A stretch of DNA of 64,000 nt, from the NCBI RefSeq assembly GCF_002929825.1, contig NZ_PJJN01000024.1, positions 1-64,000 of the forward strand. The letters run 5' to 3'. The notes below the pieces were generated by a model, which was not told where the DNA came from, made no database searches, and saw nothing but the letters and a program-made list of their open reading frames with translations. Positions 12,277-21,168 of the stretch are shown one piece after another. Source of the DNA: Cryobacterium sp. Y29. GTDB taxonomy: Bacteria; Actinomycetota; Actinomycetes; Actinomycetales; Microbacteriaceae. The translations under genes and the position numbers were made by a program. Within the stretch, counting starts at the first letter, position 1. The number at the start of each line of letters is the position of its first letter.

Positions 12277-13055
12277 GCGAGCAATCCGTGCAAGTGCACC
12301 GCCTTGAGGGCAAGACGGCCATCGTCACGGGTGCCAGTCGCGGGATCGGGCTGGCCATCGCCTTGCGGCTGGTGGCCGAGGGCGCCCAGGTCTGCATCAC
12401 CGCCCGTAACGCCGAGGCGTTACACGATGCGGCCGCCCAGTTTCCGAAAGGATCCGTAATCCCGCTCGCCGGCAAAGCCCACGATCCGGACCACCGCCTC
12501 GAAGTTCTCAATGCTGTCGCCGAAACATTCGGCCAGCTGGACGTCCTGGTCAACAATGCGGGCATCAACCCCGTCTACGGTTCGGTGATGGATCTCGACC
12601 TTGCCGCCGCGCGCAAGATCACCGAGGTGAACGTCTTCGGTACCCTGGCCTGGATTCAGGATACTTACCGCCACGTTGCCTTGGATTTCGCCGGCCGCGG
12701 CGGCACCGTGATCAATGTGTCTTCGGTCACCGGGCAGACACCGGCACCCGGCATCGGTTTCTATGGCGTGACCAAGGCCGCCATTGCACATCTGACCCGC
12801 ACCCTCGCCGTTGAAATGGGACCGAAGATACGGGTGAACGCGGTTGCACCGGCGGTTGTCAAGACGCAATTCGCCCAAGCCCTCTACGAAGGCAAGGAGG
12901 CGGAAGTCGCCGCGAGATATCCCCTGGGCCGCCTCGGCAATCCAGAGGATATCGCCGCCACCGTTGCCTTTCTCGCGTCCTCAGATTCGGCCTGGATCAC
13001 CGGCCAGGTCATCAACCTCGACGGCGGCCTGCTTGCAGCCGGCGGCACCGCTTAA
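12273..13055 (+). CDS. SDR-family oxidoreductase (FabG/LvaD-like)
   Basis: A classical short-chain dehydrogenase of 260 residues. It has the NAD(P) motif TGASRGIG near residues 19-26, NNAG near 90, catalytic Ser150/151, Tyr164 and Lys168 (YGVTK), and the C-terminal WITGQVINLDGG. The start codon overlaps the preceding stop (ATGA), so translation is coupled. In the Pseudomonas putida levulinate pathway an SDR (LvaD) reduces levulinyl-CoA to 4-hydroxyvaleryl-CoA, which is one possible role. Because the operon's 3-hydroxyacyl-CoA dehydrogenase gene is truncated, the other possibility is that this SDR oxidises the 3-hydroxyacyl-CoA. Confidence 0.9.
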   Translation: MSEQSVQVHRLEGKTAIVTGASRGIGLAIALRLVAEGAQVCITARNAEALHDAAAQFPKGSVIPLAGKAHDPDHRLEVLNAVAETFGQLDVLVNNAGINPVYGSVMDLDLAAARKITEVNVFGTLAWIQDTYRHVALDFAGRGGTVINVSSVTGQTPAPGIGFYGVTKAAIAHLTRTLAVEMGPKIRVNAVAPAVVKTQFAQALYEGKEAEVAARYPLGRLGNPEDIAATVAFLASSDSAWITGQVINLDGGLLAAGGTA

Positions 13056-13097
13056 CACGCCACTCATCGGCCCCCGGCCGCGGAAGGAAATAGAACA

Positions 13098-14411
13098 ATG
13101 AGCACCGAGTCATTGCCCGCCGACATCGAAGATTTGCGCATCCGCACCCGCGAATTCATCCACAGCACGGTTATTCCCGCCGAGCCACGGCCGGGCGAGC
13201 GCCTGGCCCAGTCCACCCGCGACCGACTACAGGCGGCAGCGAAGGCCGCCAATGTCTTCGCCCCGCACGTACCTAAGGAATTCGGCGGCCAGGGCGTCCC
13301 CATCCAGCACTGGTCCGCGATCTTTCAAGAGGCCGGATATTCCCCGATCGGCGCGTCCGCGCTCAACTGCATGGCGCCGGACGAGGGCAATATGCACATG
13401 CTGAACCTGATCGCCACGGAGGCGCAGAAACAGCGCTACCTTGTGCCCCTGGCCGCTGGCACGTCGCGGTCCTGCTTCGGAATGACCGAACCACACCCTG
13501 GCGCCGGTTCAGATCCGGCCGCCCTGCTCACCGAGGCCACAAAGGTCGACGGCGGATGGTCCATCAATGGTCACAAACGATTCACCAGCGGCGCCGACGG
13601 CGCAGCCTTCTGCATCGTGATGGCGCACACCGAAGCCGTCAAAGACGCCCCGACCGGTGCCACCATGTTCCTGGTCGATTTCGACAACCCAGGCATCCGG
13701 CTCGGTGAAAACATCCACACCATGGACCGTGCCATAGCTGGCGGCCATCCCCATATTTATCTCGAAGACTGCTTTGTAGCGGATGACGCGGTACTGGGGG
13801 CCGTCGGGCTCGGCTTCACATACGCCCAAGTGCGCCTCGGCCCAGCCCGTCTCACCCACTGCATGCGCTGGCTCGGACTGGCCCGGCGCTCGCTGGACAT
13901 TGCCCTGGACCGAATCGAGCGCCGCGAAATGTTCGGCTCCCCGATGAAGAACCTGGGCCTTGCCCAGGAACTGATCGCCCAGTCCGTGATCGACATCGAA
14001 ACCTCCGACGCCATCATCGATAAGACCGCCGCGCTGCTCGAAACGAACCCACGGGCCGGATCCGCGATGTCCTCCATCGCAAAGGTGCACTGCTCGGAGG
14101 CGATCTTCCGGGTGGTCGACCGCGCCATCCAGCTCTGCGGTGGCGACGGGGTTTCGGACGGGCTTCCCCTGGCTGCCTACCTGAACGAGGTGCGACCGTT
14201 TCGGATTTACGACGGCGCCAACGAGACCCACAAATGGGCCATTTCCCGGCGCGCATCGGCGGCGCGAAAGCGAGCCGTCGACGAGGGAGAGCCGTACCTG
14301 GCCGACGTGCACGGCTCCGATCAGCACAGCTCCGATCAGCACGGCGCTGCCGCGGGTAGTACCGACCTGCACGCCGCTGATCTCGACACCGAGCTGGCAG
14401 GAATCCGTTGA
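13098..14411 (+). CDS. acyl-CoA dehydrogenase, ACAD11/LvaC-like
   Basis: Flavoprotein of 437 residues with the full acyl-CoA dehydrogenase fold. FAPHVPKEFGGQG and CFGMTEPHPGAGSDPA contribute to the FAD/substrate site, WSINGHKRFTSGAD is the middle beta domain, and QLCGGDGVSDGLPLAAYLNEV and FRIYDGANETHKWAISR close the C-terminal helices. The pairing with a downstream aminoglycoside-phosphotransferase-like kinase mirrors the two halves of mammalian ACAD11 and the LvaC/LvaA pair, where a 4-phosphoacyl-CoA is converted towards the 3-hydroxyacyl-CoA. The last 45 residues form a hydrophilic His/Asp/Ser tail with repeated SDQH units, which the family does not need. GGAAGGAA precedes the ATG. Its stop overlaps the next start. 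Confidence 0.92.
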   Translation: MSTESLPADIEDLRIRTREFIHSTVIPAEPRPGERLAQSTRDRLQAAAKAANVFAPHVPKEFGGQGVPIQHWSAIFQEAGYSPIGASALNCMAPDEGNMHMLNLIATEAQKQRYLVPLAAGTSRSCFGMTEPHPGAGSDPAALLTEATKVDGGWSINGHKRFTSGADGAAFCIVMAHTEAVKDAPTGATMFLVDFDNPGIRLGENIHTMDRAIAGGHPHIYLEDCFVADDAVLGAVGLGFTYAQVRLGPARLTHCMRWLGLARRSLDIALDRIERREMFGSPMKNLGLAQELIAQSVIDIETSDAIIDKTAALLETNPRAGSAMSSIAKVHCSEAIFRVVDRAIQLCGGDGVSDGLPLAAYLNEVRPFRIYDGANETHKWAISRRASAARKRAVDEGEPYLADVHGSDQHSSDQHGAAAGSTDLHAADLDTELAGIR

Positions 14412-15511
14412 TGCGCACCATTCCCGACGGCGTCGAAGTCGTCGCCAACTACACCGACGCAGTGCGGCTGGGCTTGCCGCCGCTTCTCATTCTCGACGCG
14501 GTCGAAGAGTTCATGGATGCCAAAGGGCTCGGTATCGGGCCGCTGTCCTGGTGTCGGATCGGTGACGGGCAGTCCAATGTCACCTACCGGGTCCAGCGCG
14601 GCACCGAGGTGTTTGTGTTGCGCCGCGGCCCCCGTCCACCCCTGCCGCGATCCACCCACGACATGGTTCGTGAGGCTCGGATCCAACAGCTGGTCAGAAA
14701 ACAGGGGGTCCCGGTTCCCGAAATTCTCGCAATTTGTGACGACGAGTCGCTTCTCGGCGTTCCCTTCTACATCATGTCTTTCCTCGGCGGCACCGTTATC
14801 ACCGATCGAGTCCCCGGCTATCTCAGCACCATGGCGCAGCGCGAGGCGACCAGCGCCGCCGTTGTCGACACCCTGGTTCAGCTACATCAAGTGGATGTTT
14901 CCGCTGGAGAACTGGCCGCGTTCGGACGCCCGGAAGGCTACCTGAAGCGACAGGTCCAGCGTTTTTCCGCCCTGTGGGAAGTGAACACCACCCGGAATCT
15001 GCCCGAGGTCGCCAGCATTGGCGGCTGGCTGGAACGCAATATTCCCACCAGCCAGGCCGCCACGGTGATCCACGGTGACTTCCGGGCCGGCAACCTGATG
15101 TTCGAACCGTCGTCCCCGGCACGCGTGATGGCCGTCCTGGACTGGGAAATGGCCACGGTGGGTGACCCGTTGGCGGATCTTGGTTATCTCACGGCAACCT
15201 ATTCGGAACCTGGAAGTTTTTCTACGCCGCTCGAATTGACCACGGTGACCCGCGAACCCGGATACCTCACCCGCGAACAGCTCATTTCGCGGTACCGCGA
15301 GCGCATGCAGGTGGACTTGGACGCGCTGCCCTGGTATCAGACGCTGGCGCTGTGGAAGGCGTCCATCTTCTGCGAGGCCATTTACACCCGCTGGCTCAAG
15401 GGTGAACGACCGGGCGACACCGGCTTCGGCCCCTCGCTGGAAGAAGGCATCCCGAGGCTACTGGACGGTGCCCGGCAATTTGCCGGCGTCGGGTCGACCG
15501 TCGCATCCTGA
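14411..15511 (+). CDS. APH-like kinase, ACAD10/11-type (LvaA-like)
   Basis: Phosphotransferase of 366 residues in the aminoglycoside-phosphotransferase fold. Visible motifs are the nucleotide region SNVTYRVQRGTEVFVLRR, the catalytic loop VIHGDFRAGNLMF, and the metal-binding VLDWEMATVGDPLADLGY. In the bacterial LvaA and mammalian ACAD10/11 systems this domain phosphorylates the 4-hydroxyl of a 4-hydroxyacyl-CoA. An antibiotic resistance role is unlikely, given its place between an acyl-CoA dehydrogenase and a thiolase. The ATG at 14411 overlaps the previous TGA; a TTG at 14408 is a less likely start. The small LvaB partner known from Pseudomonas is not seen. Confidence 0.9.
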   Translation: MRTIPDGVEVVANYTDAVRLGLPPLLILDAVEEFMDAKGLGIGPLSWCRIGDGQSNVTYRVQRGTEVFVLRRGPRPPLPRSTHDMVREARIQQLVRKQGVPVPEILAICDDESLLGVPFYIMSFLGGTVITDRVPGYLSTMAQREATSAAVVDTLVQLHQVDVSAGELAAFGRPEGYLKRQVQRFSALWEVNTTRNLPEVASIGGWLERNIPTSQAATVIHGDFRAGNLMFEPSSPARVMAVLDWEMATVGDPLADLGYLTATYSEPGSFSTPLELTTVTREPGYLTREQLISRYRERMQVDLDALPWYQTLALWKASIFCEAIYTRWLKGERPGDTGFGPSLEEGIPRLLDGARQFAGVGSTVAS

Positions 15512-15556
15512 ACCCTTTCACGCCATTGCCCGGCACGTCAGAGAAACGAGATTGCA

Positions 15557-16741
15557 GTGTCACAGCAGAAGATAGTCATCGTTGACGGAGCCAGAACGCC
15601 CGTCGGGAAATACAACGGGGCCCTGGCAGCCGTGCCAGCACACCAGCTGGGCGCCATTGCTGCAGCCGCGGCAATGGCACGCAGCGGCATTGCCGCGGAC
15701 GACATCGACGAGGTCATCATGGGCTGCGTCGGCCAAGCCGGTGCGGATGCCTACAACGCCCGCCGCGTCGCTCTGGCAGCCGGCGTGCCCGAGCGGACCC
15801 CCGCCTTCACCGTGAACAGGCTCTGCGGTAGCGGACTGCAGGCCATCTGGTCGGCTGCGCAGCAGCTGCGCTGGGGTGGAGCCGACGTCATCCTGGCCGG
15901 TGGCGATGAATCGATGTCCCGGATGCCCTTCCTGGATTACAACGCCCGCGGCAATGCCCGGCTGGGCGACCGCACCCAGGTGGACGGCACACTGGCCATG
16001 CTCATCGACCCGTTCAGCGAAAAACATATGGGTGTCACGGCCGAAAATGTGGCCAAAAAATACGGGGTGTCTCGGCGGGAGCAGGATGAGTTTGCCTGCG
16101 AAAGCCAACGCCGAGCGGGCACCGCGGAAGCGCAGGCGGTATTTCTTGCGGAAATCACACCGGTTCTGGTTCCCGGGAAGAAGCCGGTGGCGGTGACCGT
16201 CGATGAGTCGCCGCGCCCGGACACTACCCTCGAGACGCTGCAGGGGCTCCGCCCGGCGTTTCAGACGGGGGGAAGCGTAACCGCCGGCAACTCATCGGGA
16301 ATCAACGATGGCGCAGCGGCCGTTATTTTGATGAAGGACAGCACCGCCCGCGACCGAGGACTCGGTGGCCTGGCCACTCTGGAATATATCGCGACGGCCG
16401 GGATCGATCCGGCGCTGATGGGTTATGCCCCGGCCCTAGCGCTGCGAAAACTCTTTGACGAGACCGGACTCAGTCCGGCAGACATTGAGATCGTCGAGCT
16501 GAACGAAGCCTTCGCGGCCCAGTCCGTCGCCGTCATCCGCGACCTGAAACTTGATCCAGAAAAGACGAACCCCTACGGCGGGGCCATCGCTATGGGTCAC
16601 CCGATCGGAGCGACCGGCGCCATTTTGACCCTCCGCGCCGCCCGGCATTTGCAGCGCACTGGCACGGAATATGGCATCGTCACGCTCTGCATCGGCGGCG
16701 GCCAGGCACTCGCCGCTCTGATCAGGAGGTACGAGGCATGA
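15557..16741 (+). CDS. acetyl-CoA acyltransferase (thiolase)
   Basis: A 394-residue thiolase that cleaves a 3-ketoacyl-CoA with CoA. Active-site residues are Cys90 in NRLCGSGLQA, His348 in GHPIGATGA and Cys378 in CIGGGQA; NEAFAAQ is also present. It fits the last step of the operon's pathway, for example 3-ketovaleryl-CoA to acetyl-CoA and propionyl-CoA if the substrate is a C5 acid. The start is GTG with only a weak ribosome site (AACGAG). Its stop overlaps the next ATG, so the truncated downstream gene was once translationally coupled to it. Confidence 0.95.
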   Translation: MSQQKIVIVDGARTPVGKYNGALAAVPAHQLGAIAAAAAMARSGIAADDIDEVIMGCVGQAGADAYNARRVALAAGVPERTPAFTVNRLCGSGLQAIWSAAQQLRWGGADVILAGGDESMSRMPFLDYNARGNARLGDRTQVDGTLAMLIDPFSEKHMGVTAENVAKKYGVSRREQDEFACESQRRAGTAEAQAVFLAEITPVLVPGKKPVAVTVDESPRPDTTLETLQGLRPAFQTGGSVTAGNSSGINDGAAAVILMKDSTARDRGLGGLATLEYIATAGIDPALMGYAPALALRKLFDETGLSPADIEIVELNEAFAAQSVAVIRDLKLDPEKTNPYGGAIAMGHPIGATGAILTLRAARHLQRTGTEYGIVTLCIGGGQALAALIRRYEA

Positions 16742-16902
16742 CGCCCCGAACCGGAATATCAAGAATCAAAACGGTGGGTGTTGTCGGCTCGGGCGCAATG
16801 GGCCGCGGAATCGCCGAAAGCTGCCTCCGTGCGCGCCGGACGGTGCCTCTTCATGACACTTCAGCCGAAAGACCGGAGCCAGGTCCTACCCGCACGACAT
16901 AA
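16738..16902 (+). pseudogene. truncated 3-hydroxyacyl-CoA dehydrogenase (N-terminal remnant)
   Basis: A 54-codon frame starts in an ATGA overlap with the thiolase stop. It encodes the first beta-alpha-beta unit of a 3-hydroxyacyl-CoA dehydrogenase: KTVGVVGSGAMGRGIAESCLRA with the GxGxMGxGIA dinucleotide motif, then a degraded version of the second strand ending LHDTSAER. A full enzyme has about 280-300 residues, so the catalytic His/Glu domain and most of the Rossmann domain are gone. About 75 bases later the MHS permease gene begins. A deletion inside the operon is the simplest explanation. Confidence 0.75.
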
Positions 16903-16978
16903 TTTCCGACTTACGACCCATCGACATCCCGCTTGGGTGGGATGACGTGAATATCTTGAGGCAAAGGAGCCTTTTCTG

Positions 16979-18289
16979 ATGACCCAGATCGACGAGACCG
17001 ACAACGACACAGCCCGAGAAGCCAGCGGCGTCACCGAACGGTCGAAACGGCGGGACCTGATCGCCAGCACTCTCGGCAACGTTCTCGAATGGTATGAGTG
17101 GAGCGCCTACGCGGTCTTTGCATCGTTCATCGCCGCTGCTATGTTCAACCCCGAAGATCCCATCTCCGGACTCCTCTCCACCCTGGGAGTATTCGCCGTC
17201 GGCTTCCTGATGCGACCGCTTGGCGGCATCGTCTTCGGCCTGGTCGCCGACCGGCGCGGGCGCAAATTCGTCCTGGTCACGACAATGCTCATGATGGCTG
17301 GCGGAAGCCTGGCCATGGCTGTGATGCCGACATATCAGAATGCCGGCGCCTGGGCGTCACTCCTGCTGCTCATGGTCAGGGTCATCCAAGGGTTTGCGCA
17401 CGGCGGAGAAACCGCGACCGCTTATACCTACGTGGCCGAGATTGCGCCGCGACGCCATCGCGGGCTCTGGGGCAGCGCCGTCTTCATCGCTATCTTCGGC
17501 GGGTCGGTATTGGCCTACGGTGTCGCCGGCGGGGTGACCAGCATCATGCCCGACGACAGTGTCGCCGCTTGGGGATGGCGTATCCCGTTCATCCTCGGCG
17601 CTTTCCTGGCCCTTGCGGCTCTTTATATGCGACGCAACATGGGTGAGAGCGAGGTCTTCGATGAACACACGACCGGCGCCGAAAAGCCGGCCCCGCTGCC
17701 GAAAGCTCAGGTTGCCCGAACAATCGTGCTGATGATCGCCATGACTTCCGGGGTGACAGCGGCCCATTACACCTGGACCTCGTACGCCTCCACCTACGCA
17801 ATCACCCAGAAAGGCATGGACTCGGGTACCGCCTTCTGGATGACCCTGACGGCCCAGTTGATCGCCCTGGCAACCCTGCCGCTCTGGGGGTGGATTTCCG
17901 ACAGAGTCGGTCGGCGCCCGATGATGCTGATCTTCGCCGTACTCATGATCGCGCTTTCCCTCCCCCTGACTGCCATGATCACTGCGGCGGGATGGACGCT
18001 CCTGCTCGCCTCGGCGATCGCTTTAGTCATCGTCGCCATCCCCGGAGCTTTGCTCTCGGCCATTCTCTCCGAGAATTTTCCGACCAGAATTCGTACCCGG
18101 GCCATCGGTTTCGCCTATTCCATTTCAGTGGCCGTGTTCGGCGGCACCGCTCCCTACTTGAACGCCCTCCTCAACTCGCTGGATGTTGGCTGGCTCTCCA
18201 GCGTGTACATCATTGTTCTCTGCGCGTGCACAGGGATCGCCTGTTTCATCATGAAGGAAACGAAGGGCATCGACTTGAAAGACGCCTGA
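16979..18289 (+). CDS. MHS-family MFS transporter
   Basis: A 436-residue major facilitator of the metabolite:H+ symporter group (the family of shikimate, alpha-ketoglutarate and proline/betaine permeases). Twelve membrane segments are visible. Diagnostic motifs are LGNVLEWYEWSAYAVFASFI in the first helix, GFLMRPLGGIVFGLVADRRGRK after helix 2-3, and RVIQGFAHGGETATA in helix 4-5. AAAGGAG lies about ten bases before the ATG. Its position at the end of the acyl-CoA operon suggests uptake of the carboxylic acid that the ligase activates. It ends 33 bases from the convergent aldose epimerase gene. Confidence 0.9.
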   Translation: MTQIDETDNDTAREASGVTERSKRRDLIASTLGNVLEWYEWSAYAVFASFIAAAMFNPEDPISGLLSTLGVFAVGFLMRPLGGIVFGLVADRRGRKFVLVTTMLMMAGGSLAMAVMPTYQNAGAWASLLLLMVRVIQGFAHGGETATAYTYVAEIAPRRHRGLWGSAVFIAIFGGSVLAYGVAGGVTSIMPDDSVAAWGWRIPFILGAFLALAALYMRRNMGESEVFDEHTTGAEKPAPLPKAQVARTIVLMIAMTSGVTAAHYTWTSYASTYAITQKGMDSGTAFWMTLTAQLIALATLPLWGWISDRVGRRPMMLIFAVLMIALSLPLTAMITAAGWTLLLASAIALVIVAIPGALLSAILSENFPTRIRTRAIGFAYSISVAVFGGTAPYLNALLNSLDVGWLSSVYIIVLCACTGIACFIMKETKGIDLKDA

Positions 18290-18322
18290 TTCTGTGGTCG
18301 GCGGTGGTGCGGCGTTACCTAA

Positions 18323-19264
18323 CTAGTCGATGGCTTGAATCGTCCACGAAGCGCCTGCCGAGTCTCCTGGCTGAAGGACGTTCAGGTTCACCCCGGAGTT
18401 GAAAGCATCCGGCGGGCAGGTCATTGGTTCGACGGCGAGTCCGATTCTGTCAATCGAGGGTTCGGGTTGGTCGGCCGTGTGCACTTGCACCCAGGGGCAT
18501 TCGCCAGCCCAGGCCAGTGCCACTCCACTACCCCCGCTTGTCGTCACTCGAACCGTCGCGTTGCCTTCGTCGTCCCGGTCCAACCTCGTGAAGGCATGGT
18601 CGATGAAGGTGTCATTGATCGTCCGTGGCGCGCGAAAGTCAAATTCGGTGAGATCACTTTCGTCGACGTCACGAAGGCGCAGGGGAATGAGACGTTCAGG
18701 AGTCACGGTCAGTATTTTCCTGGCTGGGAGTTCGAGCGTCCAGTCGTTGACACGGCCGTCGCCCGCGACAAGGTAGGGGTGCGGAGCGATACCAAACGGG
18801 GCAGCATTTGAGCCGGCATTCATTGCCGTCACAGTCGTTCGAAGGCCCCCAGCGTCAAGGGCAAAAGCCACCTCCAGTGTCACCCGGTGCGGGTATCCAG
18901 GTTGCGCCTCGATAGTTGCTTCGACAACCAGCCGACGGGTCGTCTGCCTCACCACAGTAAAGTCCAGCCAGGACGCGAGTCCATGGAGTGCATGTCCCCT
19001 TGACGGCTCGGTAATACTCAGCTGTTGCTCGACGCCACCGAATGTGTACCTTCCATCAACGACTCGGTTCGGCCACGGTGCCAAGATGGCGCCGCGAAAG
19101 AACGGTCGCACCTGCTCGGCATCGAACGGCACGATGAGGTTTCGCCCGTGATACTGGAGCGATCGAATGCTCGCGCCGATGCTCGCGATCGAGGCGGTGT
19201 AGCCGTTAGCCTCGAGAACGAATTGTGTTCCCGACAGCGGCCTGCGCGAGACAGAATTTCCCAT
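18323..19264 (-). CDS. aldose 1-epimerase family protein
   Basis: A galactose-mutarotase-like protein of 313 residues that interconverts sugar anomers. The catalytic His residues sit in RGHALHGLA and APFGIAPHPYL, and the catalytic Glu in GLAVEPMTCPPDAFN. I chose the ATG at 19264, 30 bases after the GH43 stop, because the family's first strand (FVLEANGYTASIASIGASIRSL) follows at a normal distance; a longer frame would overlap the GH43 gene. It is the last gene of the minus-strand ABC/GH43 operon, where it would prepare monosaccharides released by the glycosidases for kinases or isomerases. No sugar kinase is encoded in the same locus. Confidence 0.88.
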   Translation of the reverse strand: MGNSVSRRPLSGTQFVLEANGYTASIASIGASIRSLQYHGRNLIVPFDAEQVRPFFRGAILAPWPNRVVDGRYTFGGVEQQLSITEPSRGHALHGLASWLDFTVVRQTTRRLVVEATIEAQPGYPHRVTLEVAFALDAGGLRTTVTAMNAGSNAAPFGIAPHPYLVAGDGRVNDWTLELPARKILTVTPERLIPLRLRDVDESDLTEFDFRAPRTINDTFIDHAFTRLDRDDEGNATVRVTTSGGSGVALAWAGECPWVQVHTADQPEPSIDRIGLAVEPMTCPPDAFNSGVNLNVLQPGDSAGASWTIQAID

Positions 19265-19293
19265 GGGGCACCATTCAGTTGGAGTCGGATTGC

Positions 19294-20280
19294 TTAGTCG
19301 GGGATCACGACCCGAGGAATGTCGGCGTCCCAATCAGCCTCAGCAACATGCAATGCGCGGTATGTGTAGTCCTTGTCCCACGCATGGAAAACGATGTAGT
19401 CCTTACCACCCACGTCCATGACCAGGTCTTGGCCACCAGGCCCGCGATAGACACCCCCCGAGGTGTCGGTCGAGAGGATGGGGCCAATCTCCTTGGTCCA
19501 CGGGCCGTCGATTGAGGCAGCCGTTGCCGCACCGACGGCGTAATGGTCACCTCCGTAGGAGTTCGCGGAGTAGAGCATCACAAGTCCTGAATCTCGAGCC
19601 ACAATGGTCGGAGCCTCGATAAGGTTGCCTTCCCAGTCTTCGGTTTGCTTCAGGATCCTGATGGGATCGCTCGTGAGGCTGCGTCCATTCGGAGAGAGCG
19701 TAGCCGCTTGAATCCACGTGTCGAGTTCGCAACAGTTCCCGTCATTTTTCCAAACGAGGTACAGGACGTCGTCGATGACGACCGTGCTTGCATCGATTGC
19801 ACCACCTTGGTCTTCTGGACACACGATCATGGCGTCGCCCTGAACGGTGAATGGTCCGGCTGGATCGGTGGCCGTGGCAACACCGATGCACTGCAGCGTT
19901 GGCGCAAAATTCGTCGCTGTAAAGTACATCACGAAGGAGTCGTCGGTGAGTCGCGTTACTTCGGGTGCCCAGGTCTTCCCCGGAATGATCCAGCTCGGGA
20001 GCTCCGGCAACGCGTCGGGAAGGACCTTCCAATCGAGAAGATCGGCGGACGAGGCCACCTGCACGTTGCGGTTGTTGTCGTTGGTGGCATAGGCGAAGTA
20101 CGTGCCGTCCACTTTCACCACGTCGGGATCCGCAAAATTCACGTTGAGTACGGGGGCGCCAACTGTGGCAAGCGTTGGGGGCGTTGATTGCTCTTCGGCT
20201 GCCGTGCAACCGGTCATTGCGCAGGCGGTCATAATTGCTGCAGACACCCAGGCTAAAGATGCGCGGTGAGCCGACTTCAT
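19294..20280 (-). CDS. GH43-family glycosidase lipoprotein
   Basis: A 328-residue secreted lipoprotein. The signal is MKSAHRAS followed by a hydrophobic core and the lipobox TACAMTGC (Cys about 25). The rest is a five-bladed propeller of glycoside hydrolase clan F. The catalytic base Asp is in VNFADPDVVKVDGTYFAY, the pKa-modulating Asp in GGAIDASTVVIDDVLYLVWK, and the general acid Glu in LIEAPTIV. GH43 enzymes usually release arabinose, xylose or galactose from plant glycans; the exact specificity cannot be read. It lies between the permease and the aldose epimerase, in the same transcription unit as a CUT1 importer. Confidence 0.88.
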   Translation of the reverse strand: MKSAHRASLAWVSAAIMTACAMTGCTAAEEQSTPPTLATVGAPVLNVNFADPDVVKVDGTYFAYATNDNNRNVQVASSADLLDWKVLPDALPELPSWIIPGKTWAPEVTRLTDDSFVMYFTATNFAPTLQCIGVATATDPAGPFTVQGDAMIVCPEDQGGAIDASTVVIDDVLYLVWKNDGNCCELDTWIQAATLSPNGRSLTSDPIRILKQTEDWEGNLIEAPTIVARDSGLVMLYSANSYGGDHYAVGAATAASIDGPWTKEIGPILSTDTSGGVYRGPGGQDLVMDVGGKDYIVFHAWDKDYTYRALHVAEADWDADIPRVVIPD

Positions 20281-20286
20281 GGGGTG

Positions 20287-21168
20287 CTATCCCTTGACGC
20301 CGGAGCGAGAAACGCCCTCGATGATGAAGCGCTGGAGGAAGATGAACAGCGCGAGCACTGGCACGCTCGCGACGACCGCGCCGGCCATGAGTAGGTCATA
20401 GCGCACAGCATTTGCGGATTGAAGCGTGGACAGGCCAGCAGGCAAGGTTTGTACCTCCGGGCTGAACAAGACGTAGACGGGCCAGAGGAAGTCATTCCAG
20501 TTGCCGAGAAAGGCGAGCAGCGCGAGTGTTGCGAGAGCGGGTTTGGCGAGCGGCAGAATTACTTGAGTGAAGATCACGAATCGGTTCGCCCCATCGAGCC
20601 GGGCCGCCTCCTCTAACTCGATCGGCAGGCCCACAAAGAACTGTCGCATGAAGAACACTCCAAAAGCGGATGCCGCCGTTGGAACGATGATCGCGACGAG
20701 CGAGTTGAGCCACCCCAGTTCACTCACGATGAGGTAATTGGGAATCACCAGGATCACCGGCGGCACCAGCAGAGTCGCGACGATGATGACGAAGACGAAG
20801 TTCTTGCCGCGAAACTGCATTCGTGCCAGCGGATACGCCGCGAGTGACGCCGTGATGACGACCAGCGTGGCGTTGAGGGCGGCTGCGACCATGCTGTTTG
20901 CGAACCATTGCAGCACGGGTGTAGCGGTGCCGGGAGCGAGAATAGACGCAAAAGCCTGTAGAGAAATCGGATTGGGAATCCACGACGGTGGAATAGCAGT
21001 CGCGTCGGCCCGGGTCTTGAGGCTGGTCACGATCATGAAGATGATCGGGCTGATGAACGCGATCGCGATCGCGCCGAGAACGACGACTCGAGTGATACTG
21101 CCACTCCCCCGGCGTGTTCGTGCTCCCGCACGCACCGTCGTCGTTGTCGTTGTCGTGAAATTACTCAC
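20287..21168 (-). CDS. ABC sugar transporter permease, MalG-like
   Basis: A 293-residue inner-membrane permease of the CUT1 class with six membrane segments. The EAA loop is seen as IELEEAARLDGANRFVIFTQVILPLAKPAL, which contacts the ATPase. The N-terminus has a run of Thr residues followed by a basic stretch before the first helix. The start overlaps the upstream permease stop by four bases. No ATPase is encoded in this locus, so a shared MsmK-type ATPase elsewhere must energise it, as is common for CUT1 systems in actinobacteria. Confidence 0.93.
   Translation of the reverse strand: MSNFTTTTTTTVRAGARTRRGSGSITRVVVLGAIAIAFISPIIFMIVTSLKTRADATAIPPSWIPNPISLQAFASILAPGTATPVLQWFANSMVAAALNATLVVITASLAAYPLARMQFRGKNFVFVIIVATLLVPPVILVIPNYLIVSELGWLNSLVAIIVPTAASAFGVFFMRQFFVGLPIELEEAARLDGANRFVIFTQVILPLAKPALATLALLAFLGNWNDFLWPVYVLFSPEVQTLPAGLSTLQSANAVRYDLLMAGAVVASVPVLALFIFLQRFIIEGVSRSGVKG

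Noticed and set aside
14411-15511. Aminoglycoside resistance gene
   Set aside because: The fold is that of aminoglycoside phosphotransferase, but the place between an ACAD11-like dehydrogenase and a thiolase points to acyl-CoA metabolism.
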